Below, in pieces: positions 24,700 through 34,344 of a DNA stretch of 64,000 nt. Made by a program: the position numbers and the translations under genes. Under the pieces are notes generated by a model. That model saw nothing but the letters and a program-made list of their open reading frames with translations, made no database searches and had not been told where the DNA came from. The DNA is taken from contig MU278353.1 of NCBI GenBank assembly GCA_022385755.1, positions 296,777 to 360,776 on the forward strand, written 5' to 3'. Every line of letters begins with the position of its first letter. The first letter of the stretch is position 1. The DNA is from Trametopsis cervina (Eukaryota > Basidiomycota > Agaricomycetes > Polyporales > Irpicaceae).

Positions 24700-26099
24700 T
24701 TAGTCTCCCGTCAGATCGATAACGTCCCCATCTGCATCTCCAAGTACGATAGGTGGCCTCTCGCGTTTGACAGATCTAATCTCTCATGTCAATAACTTCC
24801 ACTTACACCGTAGAGGAACACAACGCACCTCCTACGCGTGTCAGGCCCATCGCTCAAGTCAATCACATCGCCAATTCTACGTGGGGCGACGGTAGCACTG
24901 CGCTCGCGCTTGACCCGCCCACCACCCGACTCGGCTGCCCGTATCCTAGCTTGCAGTGCAGCCTTCTGCGCTTCTAGTGCATCCCACTCGGCCTGCGAGA
25001 GCCACGATCAGTACGACCGCGATCGAAATGGTACGCCTGGCTACGAAACGACGAACTTGCAATGCTACCAGATCAGGCGCACCCTCCGTACCAGCGCGAG
25101 AGTCAGAGCCTGAACCAGAACCAGGCCGCTCGTCTCTCGCTCCATTGTCTGTACGCCGCCGTTTGGCGGGTCTGTTCGAGGGACCGGCCTCGGCTGGCTG
25201 TTTATCGGCGGGCTTTGCGACGGGCTGGTCGAGGGGCACTATTCCTTGTGCTTGGAGGATGGCTGGCAAAAGTCGTTTAGCTGGGGATGGTGTAAGTGCC
25301 GAAGTACGAACCTTTCGGACGATATCGAAATGTGAACGTCGCATATGGTGCATTATCTGGATCCAACAACTTGAGATCAAATGCCTGGACCCTGGTACCG
25401 CAAGCTTGCTCGTTCCCCACGCTACTCGAGTGAGTCACACCTCAGAAGCGTCGAGGAAAGTGCACTCACACCGTCCTATGCCCGCCGGCCTTCTTGGCCT
25501 TCTCGTGCACAGGCTTATTTTCCAGATGGAAGGGGCTTACGGGCTGCCATGGTATGTGGGATCTTGTCCAGGTAGCACGGTGGAGCTGAACTCGGATGGT
25601 GCCCAGATCGGTTACATTGGGGTTCATGGAACGCAGGACGGCGTCGTCGTCTGTACAACACTCAATGGGGTGTCTCAGGAAAACATGGACGCATGACACT
25701 CACCAGTCAACTCCACAGATGAGAACATGAAAGGCGTGAGTGTATTAGCACCGGTGTATATTCCGTATATCTTGCTGGGCCTGCATTGACTAGCCACCTG
25801 CTGCCCGTCAATGAAAACCTTGCCCAAAAAGCCGGTACCAGGGTTGGATGGTGGTTCATCAACCGCGGTGTCAATCACGAACACCTAGATTTAACAGCAA
25901 CAGAGGATTAGCGATCATTAGTACGCGTGTGTGAGTGACAGAGAGCTTCTCATATAGCGAACCCAAGGCTCACCTTCCCCGCCTCACTAGCGATATGACA
26001 ACATATTTCGTTCGCGCCTTTCTCCGCCTTCTGCTGATATTCGGTAAAGGGTGCGTCGTCCGCGTGGGTCACAGAACATGTGATTCCTTTGAGCTTCAT
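24700..26099 (-). CDS. DUF7918 family protein, copy 2
   Basis: Minus-strand exons 25974-26099, 25704-25884, 25470-25650, 25312-25391, 25057-25262, 24829-24992 and 24700-24775 encode 337 residues. It begins MKLKGITCSVTHADDAPFTE, follows the family order (ASEAGK; GKVFIDGQQVASQ; TPFMFSSVELT; LGTIRVQLHRA; KPVHEKAKKAGGHR; FTFRYRPKAILQAQGIVP), then has a basic KRRR patch, a coiled-coil-like EWDALEAQKAALQARIRAAE and an acidic ending with two IDL motifs (VIDLSDG, VIDLTGD). VIDLT is a form of SUMO-interacting motif, so binding of SUMO is possible; this is inference. It is tandem with copy 3, 357 bases downstream of that gene's stop, same strand. Function of the family is unknown. Confidence 0.85.
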
Positions 26100-26455
26100 T
26101 GCTTGGGGACAGAAGCCCTGCTGAATAGGACGGGTACGGCGGACAGTGACGGCTGAGACGAAAAGACGCAGCAGAGACACGGGAACAAAGACAGGGGGCG
26201 TGCGCGCAGTGAGATCAAAGGTCACGGTGGCGGCAAAATTGCCTCACGCGGGAGCGCGTGGGCGTCACTCGACGTGACGCGTCGTGAATTCACTACGCCG
26301 TAGGTTCGAGCCTACCGCGGATTGTGATTACGGTGTAGGTATTCGACGTTTGACTTGAAGTATTCCCAAGATTCAACGTGATTAGTTACATTATTGCTGC
26401 TACAATCGCAATACCAATTATCTTCGCACATATTATTCCAAGAAAAGTAAAGCAA
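26100..26455. other. intergenic between DUF7918 copies
   Basis: 356 bases holding the promoter of copy 2 and the 3' flank of copy 3. It contains short self-complementary CG-rich words (for example around 26254-26290) and a GGTTCGAGCC word; see rejected items. No gene. Confidence 0.5.
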
Positions 26456-27709
26456 TTAGTCGTCCTCGGTCAAGTCAATCATATCACCATTTCCAGCTCC
26501 CAAAAGTATAGGAGATACCTCGCGTTTCATTATCAAGGCAGCCTCGGCCTGTCGAATTTGTGCCTCGAGTGCTTCACGCTGAGCCTATTAGACTAATGTT
26601 AATGTCATCACACCAAACACCGAATGGACAGTGTCGCACTCGCAGAGCTTCCAGATCTAGCGTGTCTTCAATCTTCACTCGAGAGCTTGAAGCAGAAGGT
26701 TTAGGGGGCTTTGATTCGGTAGAGCTGTCTGTGCGCGGACGTTTGGATGGGCCTTTCGAAGATGCATCTTCAGGTCGCACTGGGGCGGGCCGTTTGGCGA
26801 CGGGTATCGGTGCGGGGACGTCGAGTGGTATAATCCCCTGGGCTTTCAACAGCTCTGGTCCTCTGATTAGTCCGCGCGGACACACATTTTCCAAAGCTTC
26901 GCCGTACTGACCTACGGAGGAATATCGAAATACAAAAGTACAATGTGGTGGTTGATCGCAGTCCGCGGAGACTATCCATCGAATGCTGCCAGTAGTCGAC
27001 CGAGGGCGTGATTGAATCTCCTCCCCTAGGCTTTTCACAGACGAATAAACTAAGTCATGGCAATGTGGTCGGGTCGTGGGCACTCACAGTGTTCTATGTG
27101 CACCACCCTTTTTGCTTGTCTCGTGCACGGGTGCGTCTCTCAGTTTGGGCAGCCTCTCCTCCAGCCTCTGAGGCGCGGCGGCCTTGACCCTTGATCTATT
27201 GGTAGCACGGACTGGCCTCACATCGGCAGGAAATATCTCAACCTTTATAGAGCCCAGTTCTTCACCGTCCACCAACCGAGGCGCGTCTTCGTCGTCTACA
27301 TGGCCTTCAATGAAAGTGTCCCACAGTAGAGGAACAGCTCTTACCCGTCAGAGCCACTGGCGCAAACATGAATGGTCTCTGCGTAGTTGCAGTGGCTCTC
27401 ACCGAGCTCTTGGTGCACGGAAGCTCGTACGAGCCAATGCATTGACCATCAATGAAAACACGACCAACAAAATCAGATTGTGCAGGGGGAACCCGTTTGT
27501 TAACCTTGAATGTAATCTTGAAGTTCTGAGGCAAAATAGACGTGAATAAATGTGAAGTAATGATAAAGGTTACCGAGGTGCACCTTCCCTGCTTGACTGG
27601 CGATGCAGCAGCTTGACTGTCTCTTGGCCTCCTCCGTCGTGACGCGGTATTCGGGAAACTCATTCGCGTCTGCCTGGAGTATAGCACAGATGATACCTTT
27701 GTATTTCAT
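26456..27709 (-). CDS. DUF7918 family protein, copy 3
   Basis: Minus-strand exons 27584-27709, 27345-27525, 27088-27295, 26912-27030, 26640-26854 and 26456-26584 encode 325 residues. Exon 1 (126 nt) and exon 2 (181 nt) have exactly the lengths of copy 2, showing that the two are tandem duplicates. Landmarks: MKYKGIICAILQADANEFPE, ASQAGK, GRVFIDGQCIG, RPFMFAPVALT, LGSIKVEIFPAD, APVHETSKKGGAHR, ELLKAQGIIP, then a basic KRPR patch, a short coiled coil (AQREALEAQIRQAEAAL) and the acidic end MIDLTEDD. As in copy 2 the VIDLT-like end could bind SUMO. The sixth-exon region of copy 2 has been shortened here. Confidence 0.85.
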
Positions 27710-27997
27710 AACCTTGTTTGTCCTTTCACAGACTATCTGTGATTCAAAAGGTCAAAAGTTCAAGAGCTTACGAGAGAGTAGCTCGAGGTAGGAGAAGACG
27801 TGTAATCGCGAAGATATTCGAGGACGCTGTATGACCGGCGTCCAACCCTTTACCACGCCACGAGGCGCGCAGTTGCCTGTTTCATAACGCGTCCTTGATG
27901 CTGATTTCCTCTATGCACAAACGAGATATGACATAACATTCCATTTGGCATCTAGGAATACATATTATAGTGCTCAAGTTTACTCTTTTGATGGAAA

Positions 27998-28891
27998 CTA
28001 AACCTCTGGATGCTTGAACCCCAATCCGACGTACCCTCTGCCTCGCAGACTCTCAACCACCTGTAGAATTATTATGCCGCATGGAAGGAACAGATTACCG
28101 CATGAAACGACAACCCTTACCTTGTCCTGAGCACGCCCATGCATGCCCATAGCCTTTTGAAACAGGCCGCCTGTCTGAGGTGACAACGGATGGGGGCGAG
28201 TGGGAACAGAGCCTCGCGCTCTGATGAATGCGCGAGCGATTTCCTGTGCAGGTACAAGTGACTATCATCGACAATGAGGCTATTTGAAGATTATGTATAG
28301 CTACCCACGTAGTTCTATTCAGGGGTCACTTTTTCGAGGAGCTTGGGGAACTGCTCGGCCTCTCCTTCGGAAGCATGTTGAAGGAAGGCTTCGGCAGCCT
28401 CTGCGAGAATGACATCGTAGTTCTTCATACTTGCGGGTGCGTGCTCAGCCTTCCGCACGAGCTTCTTGACGGTTGCATGCTCCCCTGCGCAGAGATGTCA
28501 ATTATCAAAGAGGACCCTTAGATGACCCTGGTACCTTTGTTATGCTTCACAGCATCATCGAGACCCAGTGGACTGTAATCATTGTACACAGAGACCTCTC
28601 TGTTATCTGTCAGCAAACTTTAGACTGTCAAAAATCCAGTAACGCACCCGGCATTCCCATGCACTGACATCTCCCGAATAAGGGTATTGGCGATCAGCGT
28701 TTCATCCTTCGCATCTGTAGACTGCTTGAACCTGCATAAATGCATGAGTCGCCCCGCCTCCGGTCACGGACTCTTGGAGCTCACCTTGAGAAGAGGTCTC
28801 GAACGTTATCATGGTCGATTTTGATCTCCTGTGTTATATCCAAACAAGGCGAGACACTGGCCAGGAAGAGTATACCAGTTGGTACCACCAT
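27998..28891 (-). CDS. hemerythrin HHE domain protein with an in-frame TAG
   Basis: Minus-strand exons 28785-28891, 28648-28731, 28535-28599, 28330-28484, 28121-28243 and 27998-28060 give about 198 residues. The helices of an HHE cation-binding domain are visible with iron-ligand-type residues: IKIDHDNVRDLFSRFKQ, TLIREMSVHGNAG, KHNKGEHATVKKL. The C-terminus (RGSVPTRPHPLSPQTGGLFQKAMGM and GLGFKHPEV) also matches fungal family members. In the fourth exon the conserved reading runs KVTPE and then hits TAG (28315-28317) two codons before a GTGGGT donor. To stay open the gene must splice at the weaker GTGACC at 28329, dropping five conserved codons. It may therefore be a nonsense allele. The start at 28891 is tentative. 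Confidence 0.7.
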
Positions 28892-29839
28892 ACGACGTGC
28901 AAGAATGGTATCTCTTCCGCCAGGTCTGACGCAGTACTGTACCGTACTAAGTATTGTTATCTTGTAAGAGAGAGAAAGAACGAGTGGGATAAAGAACAGA
29001 TATGTAGCTACGTCTTGGGCTGCATATAGAGTATCTTCGCAGCAATCCCAACCCGTCGGTCGGGCAATGATCACAGCAGTTTTCCGCTGTGTGACGATGA
29101 GCATGACGTGGGTTCGGGTCATGAAGAGTGAAGAGGGATCGTCACGGTGGAAACACGGTCACTGGCAGGACGCGATGTGTCACTATCACGTGGGCGTGAG
29201 TGTCACGTCACCCACTGTGCTTCAGACTCCGCTGCGAACTTACGTTGGACGGTCATGCGCTTGCCAAAAGTTCTTGTACTGCACCATCGTTTGACTCGGC
29301 TCCCTTTAAGACAAAGCTCGGGTGATATCGACGGTGCTTGGGGTATCGGTCAATGCGCTTGGTAACTGCTGACAATGTGGTGCATGATTTTCTCTGTTTT
29401 CTCTTAGCTGATACTGATATTTTTATCCAGACGAAGTAGACTGACGCGAGCCACTGTACTGTCGGTCAGAACATAGTAGACTCCCTACACTGGACCCGAA
29501 GTTCTTCAGAGGCGAATAGTGTGGAAGCGCAAGCCGTTACTAAGCACCATTGCTGCGGCTCTCCTTATGCATGTGCGAGTGCCTACTATGGTCTACGCTT
29601 TCCCCTCATATATGTTCCTCTACTTTCTAGTGCATCTGGAAGACATTTTACCCTGGGTATAAACGGCTACACCGATCATGAACCTTATTCTAGCGCGTGG
29701 ATATTCGGAAAACGCGTTGCTTACACAACCTGCCGCGCGTCTTGGTTTGTCATTTTGCTTTCTCCCTCTTCCTCTCCCTCCCTCTCTCTCTTTCCACAAC
29801 CCACTCCATCGTCTTCAACGCCATTCTGAGTTATAGACC
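28892..29839. other. divergent promoter region, hemerythrin gene and helicase A
   Basis: 948 bases between two genes reading away from each other. A block at 29682-29726 is repeated upstream of helicase B (listed separately). A TATAAA word is at 29657-29662. The last 70 bases before the helicase are C/T-rich. No gene was recognised. Confidence 0.55.
29682..29726 (+). promoter_or_regulatory. conserved promoter block of helicase A
   Basis: The sequence around TAGCGCGTGGATAT is shared with the block at 34231-34275 upstream of helicase B, at 114-158 bases before each start codon. The core TAGCGCGTGGATAT is identical and the flanks are largely so, while the adjoining untranslated sequence has diverged. 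This suggests a preserved regulatory site rather than simple leftover duplication. Confidence 0.55.
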
Positions 29840-32800
29840 ATGTCTCAGATTTGCGATGAAATCTACACCCATGGGGTGTGCCACAGAGACAACTGTCCAT
29901 TCTCGCATGACATCTTCACTTGCCAGGTCTGCCGGTCGGTCTTTGAGACCCTCGATAAGTACGAAACCCACCTTACTACTCCCTTGCATCTGGCATGGGT
30001 TGTGAAGGATCAGAGAAAGCGCGCTGGCGTTGCTCAACCCGTTCTGTGCACGGTTTGCGATTTAGACATATCCAGTTTGTCTGAATACGCACTTCATGCC
30101 CAAGGACGGAAGCATAGAGCCAACCTGCAGCGGCAGGGGTTAGCCGAAGATCCTGGCCCTGAAGAGCTGGACGTGCCCCGAAACTGCACACGTTGCGACG
30201 TGTGTGGAAAGAATATCGTCACGAGCATGTTCGACAGGCACATCAAGGGAGAATCTCACACACAAGCGCTGCGGTTTAATGCACTACAAAGCTCCATCGA
30301 CGAGTCAGAAAAAGACAAAAACGGCGTGGACATCACACCGGAGGCCATCGACTTTGGTTTCATCGCGGAATCTACGGATTGCAATGCTGCATGGGCATCC
30401 ACCATCCACATCCAAAACACGAATGTCACGGCAATCACTCTGATTGAAGCACGAGTGTCCTCTCAGTTGACTACTCGCGTGGCTCACTCGAAGTGAGTAA
30501 CGCGCCAGTCACTCATGCATAATCTGATTTATCACATGCAGCTTTGAGGTAGAGCACGGCTCGCGGAAAAAAGTGGTCATTCAGTCTAGGCAAAAGCATA
30601 CCATCCGCATCCTTTTCAGGCCGCGAGGAGAAAACGGTCGATACGAGGATCGCATCGAGGTTATTCTCTTGGATACGAAGCTAAAGAAGCGTTTTGCTAT
30701 CACTCGGACGGTCACAGCTATCGTCGGGGTGGAGCAGGATTACGAGCTGCTGAAGGCAACACGTCCATATGTTCGCCCCAAGCGTAAGACACAACCGATT
30801 GGTAAGATCACACCTGGTGTTCCACCGCCTGCCATTACCGACTTCAAGTGGGTGGTGCCCCTGAAGTTGTACGAGACACCCAAGCCCCTGAAGGACATGC
30901 TGGAAGAGGCCGAACGATCCAATTTATCCCCTACGAAGATTGCCTCACGCATTCGTTCTGCATTCATGTCCAATCAACTCTCGGTCGGTACATATGCTCG
31001 CGATTTCTCGACATTATTATGGGTGGAGGAGGAGCGAGCGGCGCGCGACCTTCCAACTATGATCAAGAAGGGGCGGTGATGAATCCCGAGGGAGGTCACT
31101 TCTATAAGTACGCATATCTTGACAATCCATCAGACAATGCCCCTCAACGATTTTAGGTTGCAAGTTGACGGTTTAGCGGAGAAACGCCCTAGTATCATCG
31201 TCACTGATATTATCTTGGTGAAGGAGTCCGGCGCAACAGGCGACCACTGGTTCGAGGGGTATGTCCACCATGTGGAACAAGACACTGTCACTCTGCGCTT
31301 CCACGGCGATTTTCATGGCTTACGGGGACAACGATATTTTGTCCGATTCGTCCTGAATCGTCTAGTTTATCGCAGGATGCACCAAGGTCTCTACACGGCA
31401 TTTACAGAATCTCGTGTGCTGTTTCCGGATGTCAACCATATCAAACGTCTCCGGCCCCCGTCACAGGCATCCATGGGCAAATTTCGATTGACTGACAGAA
31501 AGATTGGAGATAATCCTCCCCAGCTAGAAGCAGTCGCTGCCATTGTGGAACGCCCCGCGGGGAGCGTCCCTTATGTCGTTTATGGGCCGTGCGTTTGCTT
31601 TCTCAAGAGGTGGTCCTGACCGTGACTCATAATACATAGACCCGGCACTGGAAAGACCGTCACTATTGTCGAGGCTATCCGCCAGCTCATTCAGACCAAG
31701 CCTAACGCACGAGTGCTCGCATGTGCCCCTTCGAACTCGGCTGCTGACCTCATCGCTCAACATCTTTCAGGGTTAGGCAAACAGATATTCCGACTCAATG
31801 CCTATACACGTAGCACGAGCGACATTCCGAAGGCTGTGTTGGCACTGTCCCGCACAAAAAAGGTTGACGGCCGCGAGAGGTTTGCTGTTCCTTCAGCTGA
31901 AGAGCTCAAAACCTTCCGCGTAGTTGTCTCCACATGCATCTCTGCGTCCCTCCCACATGGTATCGGCATGCCTCGAGGGCACTTCTCTCATATTTTCATC
32001 GACGAAGCAGGCCAAGCGACTGAGCCAGAAGTTATGATTTCTATTAAGACCATGGCGGACTCAGATACCAATGTTATACTCTCAGGCGATGACAAACAAC
32101 TGGGCCCTATTGTACGATCACCTGTGGCGCGGGACCTTGGGCTCAGTCAGAGCTACCTCGACAGGTTGATGGCTAATTCTATATACGACGAGATCACAGG
32201 GAAGGGGGTAACGTGAGTTTTGTCTTTAGCCAACCTTATATCACTCACCCAGAGTATGCCCGTAGTATCAGCAAGCTTATCAAGAACTGGCGTTCCCACC
32301 CGGCTATTCTCAAGTTCCCCAATGACGAGTTTTACAGGGGAGATCTCAAGGCTTGCGGTGATCCCACGGTCACTCATAGTCTTACGCGGTGGGATGGACT
32401 CGTCAAGAAGGATTTCCCAATTATCTTCCATGGAATTCACGGCAAAGACCTCCGCGAAGCTTCATCCCCGTCATTCTTCAACATAGACGAAGCGTCGCAA
32501 GTCAACAAATACATCACTAATCTCGTGGACGACCGCAAACTTCGTCTTCGTAAGTATGCTAGCTGTTCACCTACGTTGCCTTCACCAACGCTGTTGTAGA
32601 GCCCGAAAATATCGGTGTGATCGCTCCCTATCACGCTCAAGTACAAAAGATTCGTAAACTACTCAAAAAGAAAGAGATTAAAGTCGGCAGCGTGGAAGAA
32701 TACCAGGGCCAGGTCCGTGGGTCGCACGCTTATCGCTTGTCCCTATTGACAACTTTCTTGCAGGAAAAGCGCGTTATCATCATCTCAACCGTCCGTTCGA

Positions 32801-33248
32801 GCATGGAGCATGTCAAATTCGACCTTCGCCATACACTCGGCTTTGTGGCTAACCCTAGACGGTTCAATGGTGCGTCATGATCGTGAATCTCTCCCGGACG
32901 ATCTAACCTCCCGACCCTGTTCCAGTCGCTATTACTCGAGCCCAGGCTCTTCTCATCGTCATCGGAGACCCCACTGTCTTATCTCTCGATCCTCGCTGGA
33001 GGGCGTTCATCAACTACATCAGCATCAACGGTGGATGCACCGGCAAACGCATCGACTGGGACCCTCATGAGGAAGTTGACAGAAATGGCCGGTACGACGT
33101 TGACCGCCGAGCGCAGGCTACTACTGCTATGGACGAGCTCGTTGCGCGCACGAAGGAAGAGATCCTTGAACATACGGAGGATATGGGCGGACACGAAGCC
33201 GATATAATGGAGGGAAATGTTGAACAGCCGTGGCGTGAAGCGGAATAG
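29840..33248 (+). pseudogene. zinc-finger SF1 RNA helicase A (MOV10/SDE3/HELZ-like), frameshifted
   Basis: Exons 29840-30492, 30542-31107, 31157-31588, 31640-32212, 32266-32549, 32600-32712, 32764-32869 and 32926-33248. The N-terminus has a CCCH finger (C-x8-C-x4-C-x3-H, CDEIYTHGVCHRDNCPFSH) and three U1-type C2H2 fingers. The helicase core follows: GPPGTGKT (motif I), FIDEAGQATEPE (DEAG motif II), LSGDDKQLGP (III), [10 protein letters not shown] (V) and ITRAQALLIVIGDP (VI). Such 5'-3' RNA helicases act in RNA silencing, decay or transposon control. Compared with the paralog downstream, exon 2 lacks one base near 31048-31053 (five bases instead of six between the codons for RDL and YD), so the frame stops at 31077-31079 and the helicase core lies out of frame. 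Either a real inactivating change or a sequence error. All other exon lengths and phases are intact. Confidence 0.85.
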
Positions 33249-34344
33249 ATATCACGGCAGCGGTTGGATCTCTTGGGTATCTACTGAATCTCTTGTGAAG
33301 TTGTATGGCGCATGTCGTATTTAGATGTGAATCTACAGGAATGGCTAAGACGTTGTCGATGAGATGCGAAACTCATTGGCAATGCAAGGACTCGAATATG
33401 GGCAACATCGCGGAGAGTCGGCTGAATGATGTACACCGACGTAGGACTAATGGGCTACTTCATCGAGTGTTACAATCGGTTATTTTACACGAGTCCGACG
33501 ATTTCTCCTCCTACCCTTCAACTTGCCTGCCAGTGCTCGCGGATGGCTGCGTTCTACGAAGTCCTGCGTAGACAAGCGCTTTGCTTGATTAGGAGCGCTT
33601 TTGGGCGTCACTGCACTTTGCCTTCAGAACTTCATCTCCGACGCCACGATGGGCTGGAACATATATCCTAGTACCTTCACGAGTGTACTCACAGTACTTG
33701 ATATAACCCGTTGGTTGCTACGCTCGGTTTGTTTTGTCACTTCCCTTCCTTTGACCTGACCAGTTAAGCTTTGTCTAACATTAACTCCTCCCAGTAATAT
33801 TATGTGCACCCAGTACTGACTACGTATGTGCCTTTCTTATCTTTCTCTATCAGTCGCGAATCAGTGTTGACATTCATCCTCAGCTGAATAAAGCTGGTCT
33901 GGGGTACGGGGAGCTGCATGACGGAAGGCTCATCCGAGCCAGCGCGTCAGTTCTGCCGTACGCCCTGGAAGAGAAACCCCCTTGAACAAGCATGTGAGCC
34001 ATTGTTTACGCCAGTCATCTGCGGTCAGGGTATGGAGTTCCTCGATGGTATCAACAGGTTTCTCTTTCATCCCCGCACTGCCCTGCAGGACACGTCTGAC
34101 ATACAAATCATCAACTGAAGCGACATTGTCGTACGCCCCTGGTACACCACGGTCTCTCTGCACAGTGCTGTTCCTTCAAATCCTACGGCTCCTGAAGACA
34201 CCCATTGTCTTGCTGCAGGCGAGATCATAAACCTTAATTTAGCGCGTGGATATATGGATAACACATTGCTGACACGTCTTGTCTACTCCTCTTCCCAACC
34301 GTCACCATCCTCTCTCTTCGCCTCGTGAATCTGGGCTATCCAGC
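33249..34344. other. intergenic between helicases
   Basis: About 1.1 kb with the 3' flank of helicase A and the promoter of helicase B. The only clear signal is the conserved block at 34231-34275. Short frames are unconvincing. Confidence 0.55.
34231..34275 (+). promoter_or_regulatory. conserved promoter block of helicase B
   Basis: The second copy of the block described at 29682-29726: ACCTTAATTTAGCGCGTGGA followed by TATATGGATAACAC and TTGCTGACAC. It lies 70-114 bases before the ATG at 34345. Confidence 0.55.

Noticed and set aside
26301..26314. TAGGTTCGAGCCTA, resembling a tRNA T-arm or Pol III B box
   Set aside because: No matching acceptor stem, D-arm or A box occurs in the preceding 90 bases, and the palindromic word alone is weak evidence for a tRNA or SINE.
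29657..29662. TATAAA before helicase A
   Set aside because: At about 180 bases from the start codon it may be a TATA box, but helicase B has no match at the same place, so I did not call it.
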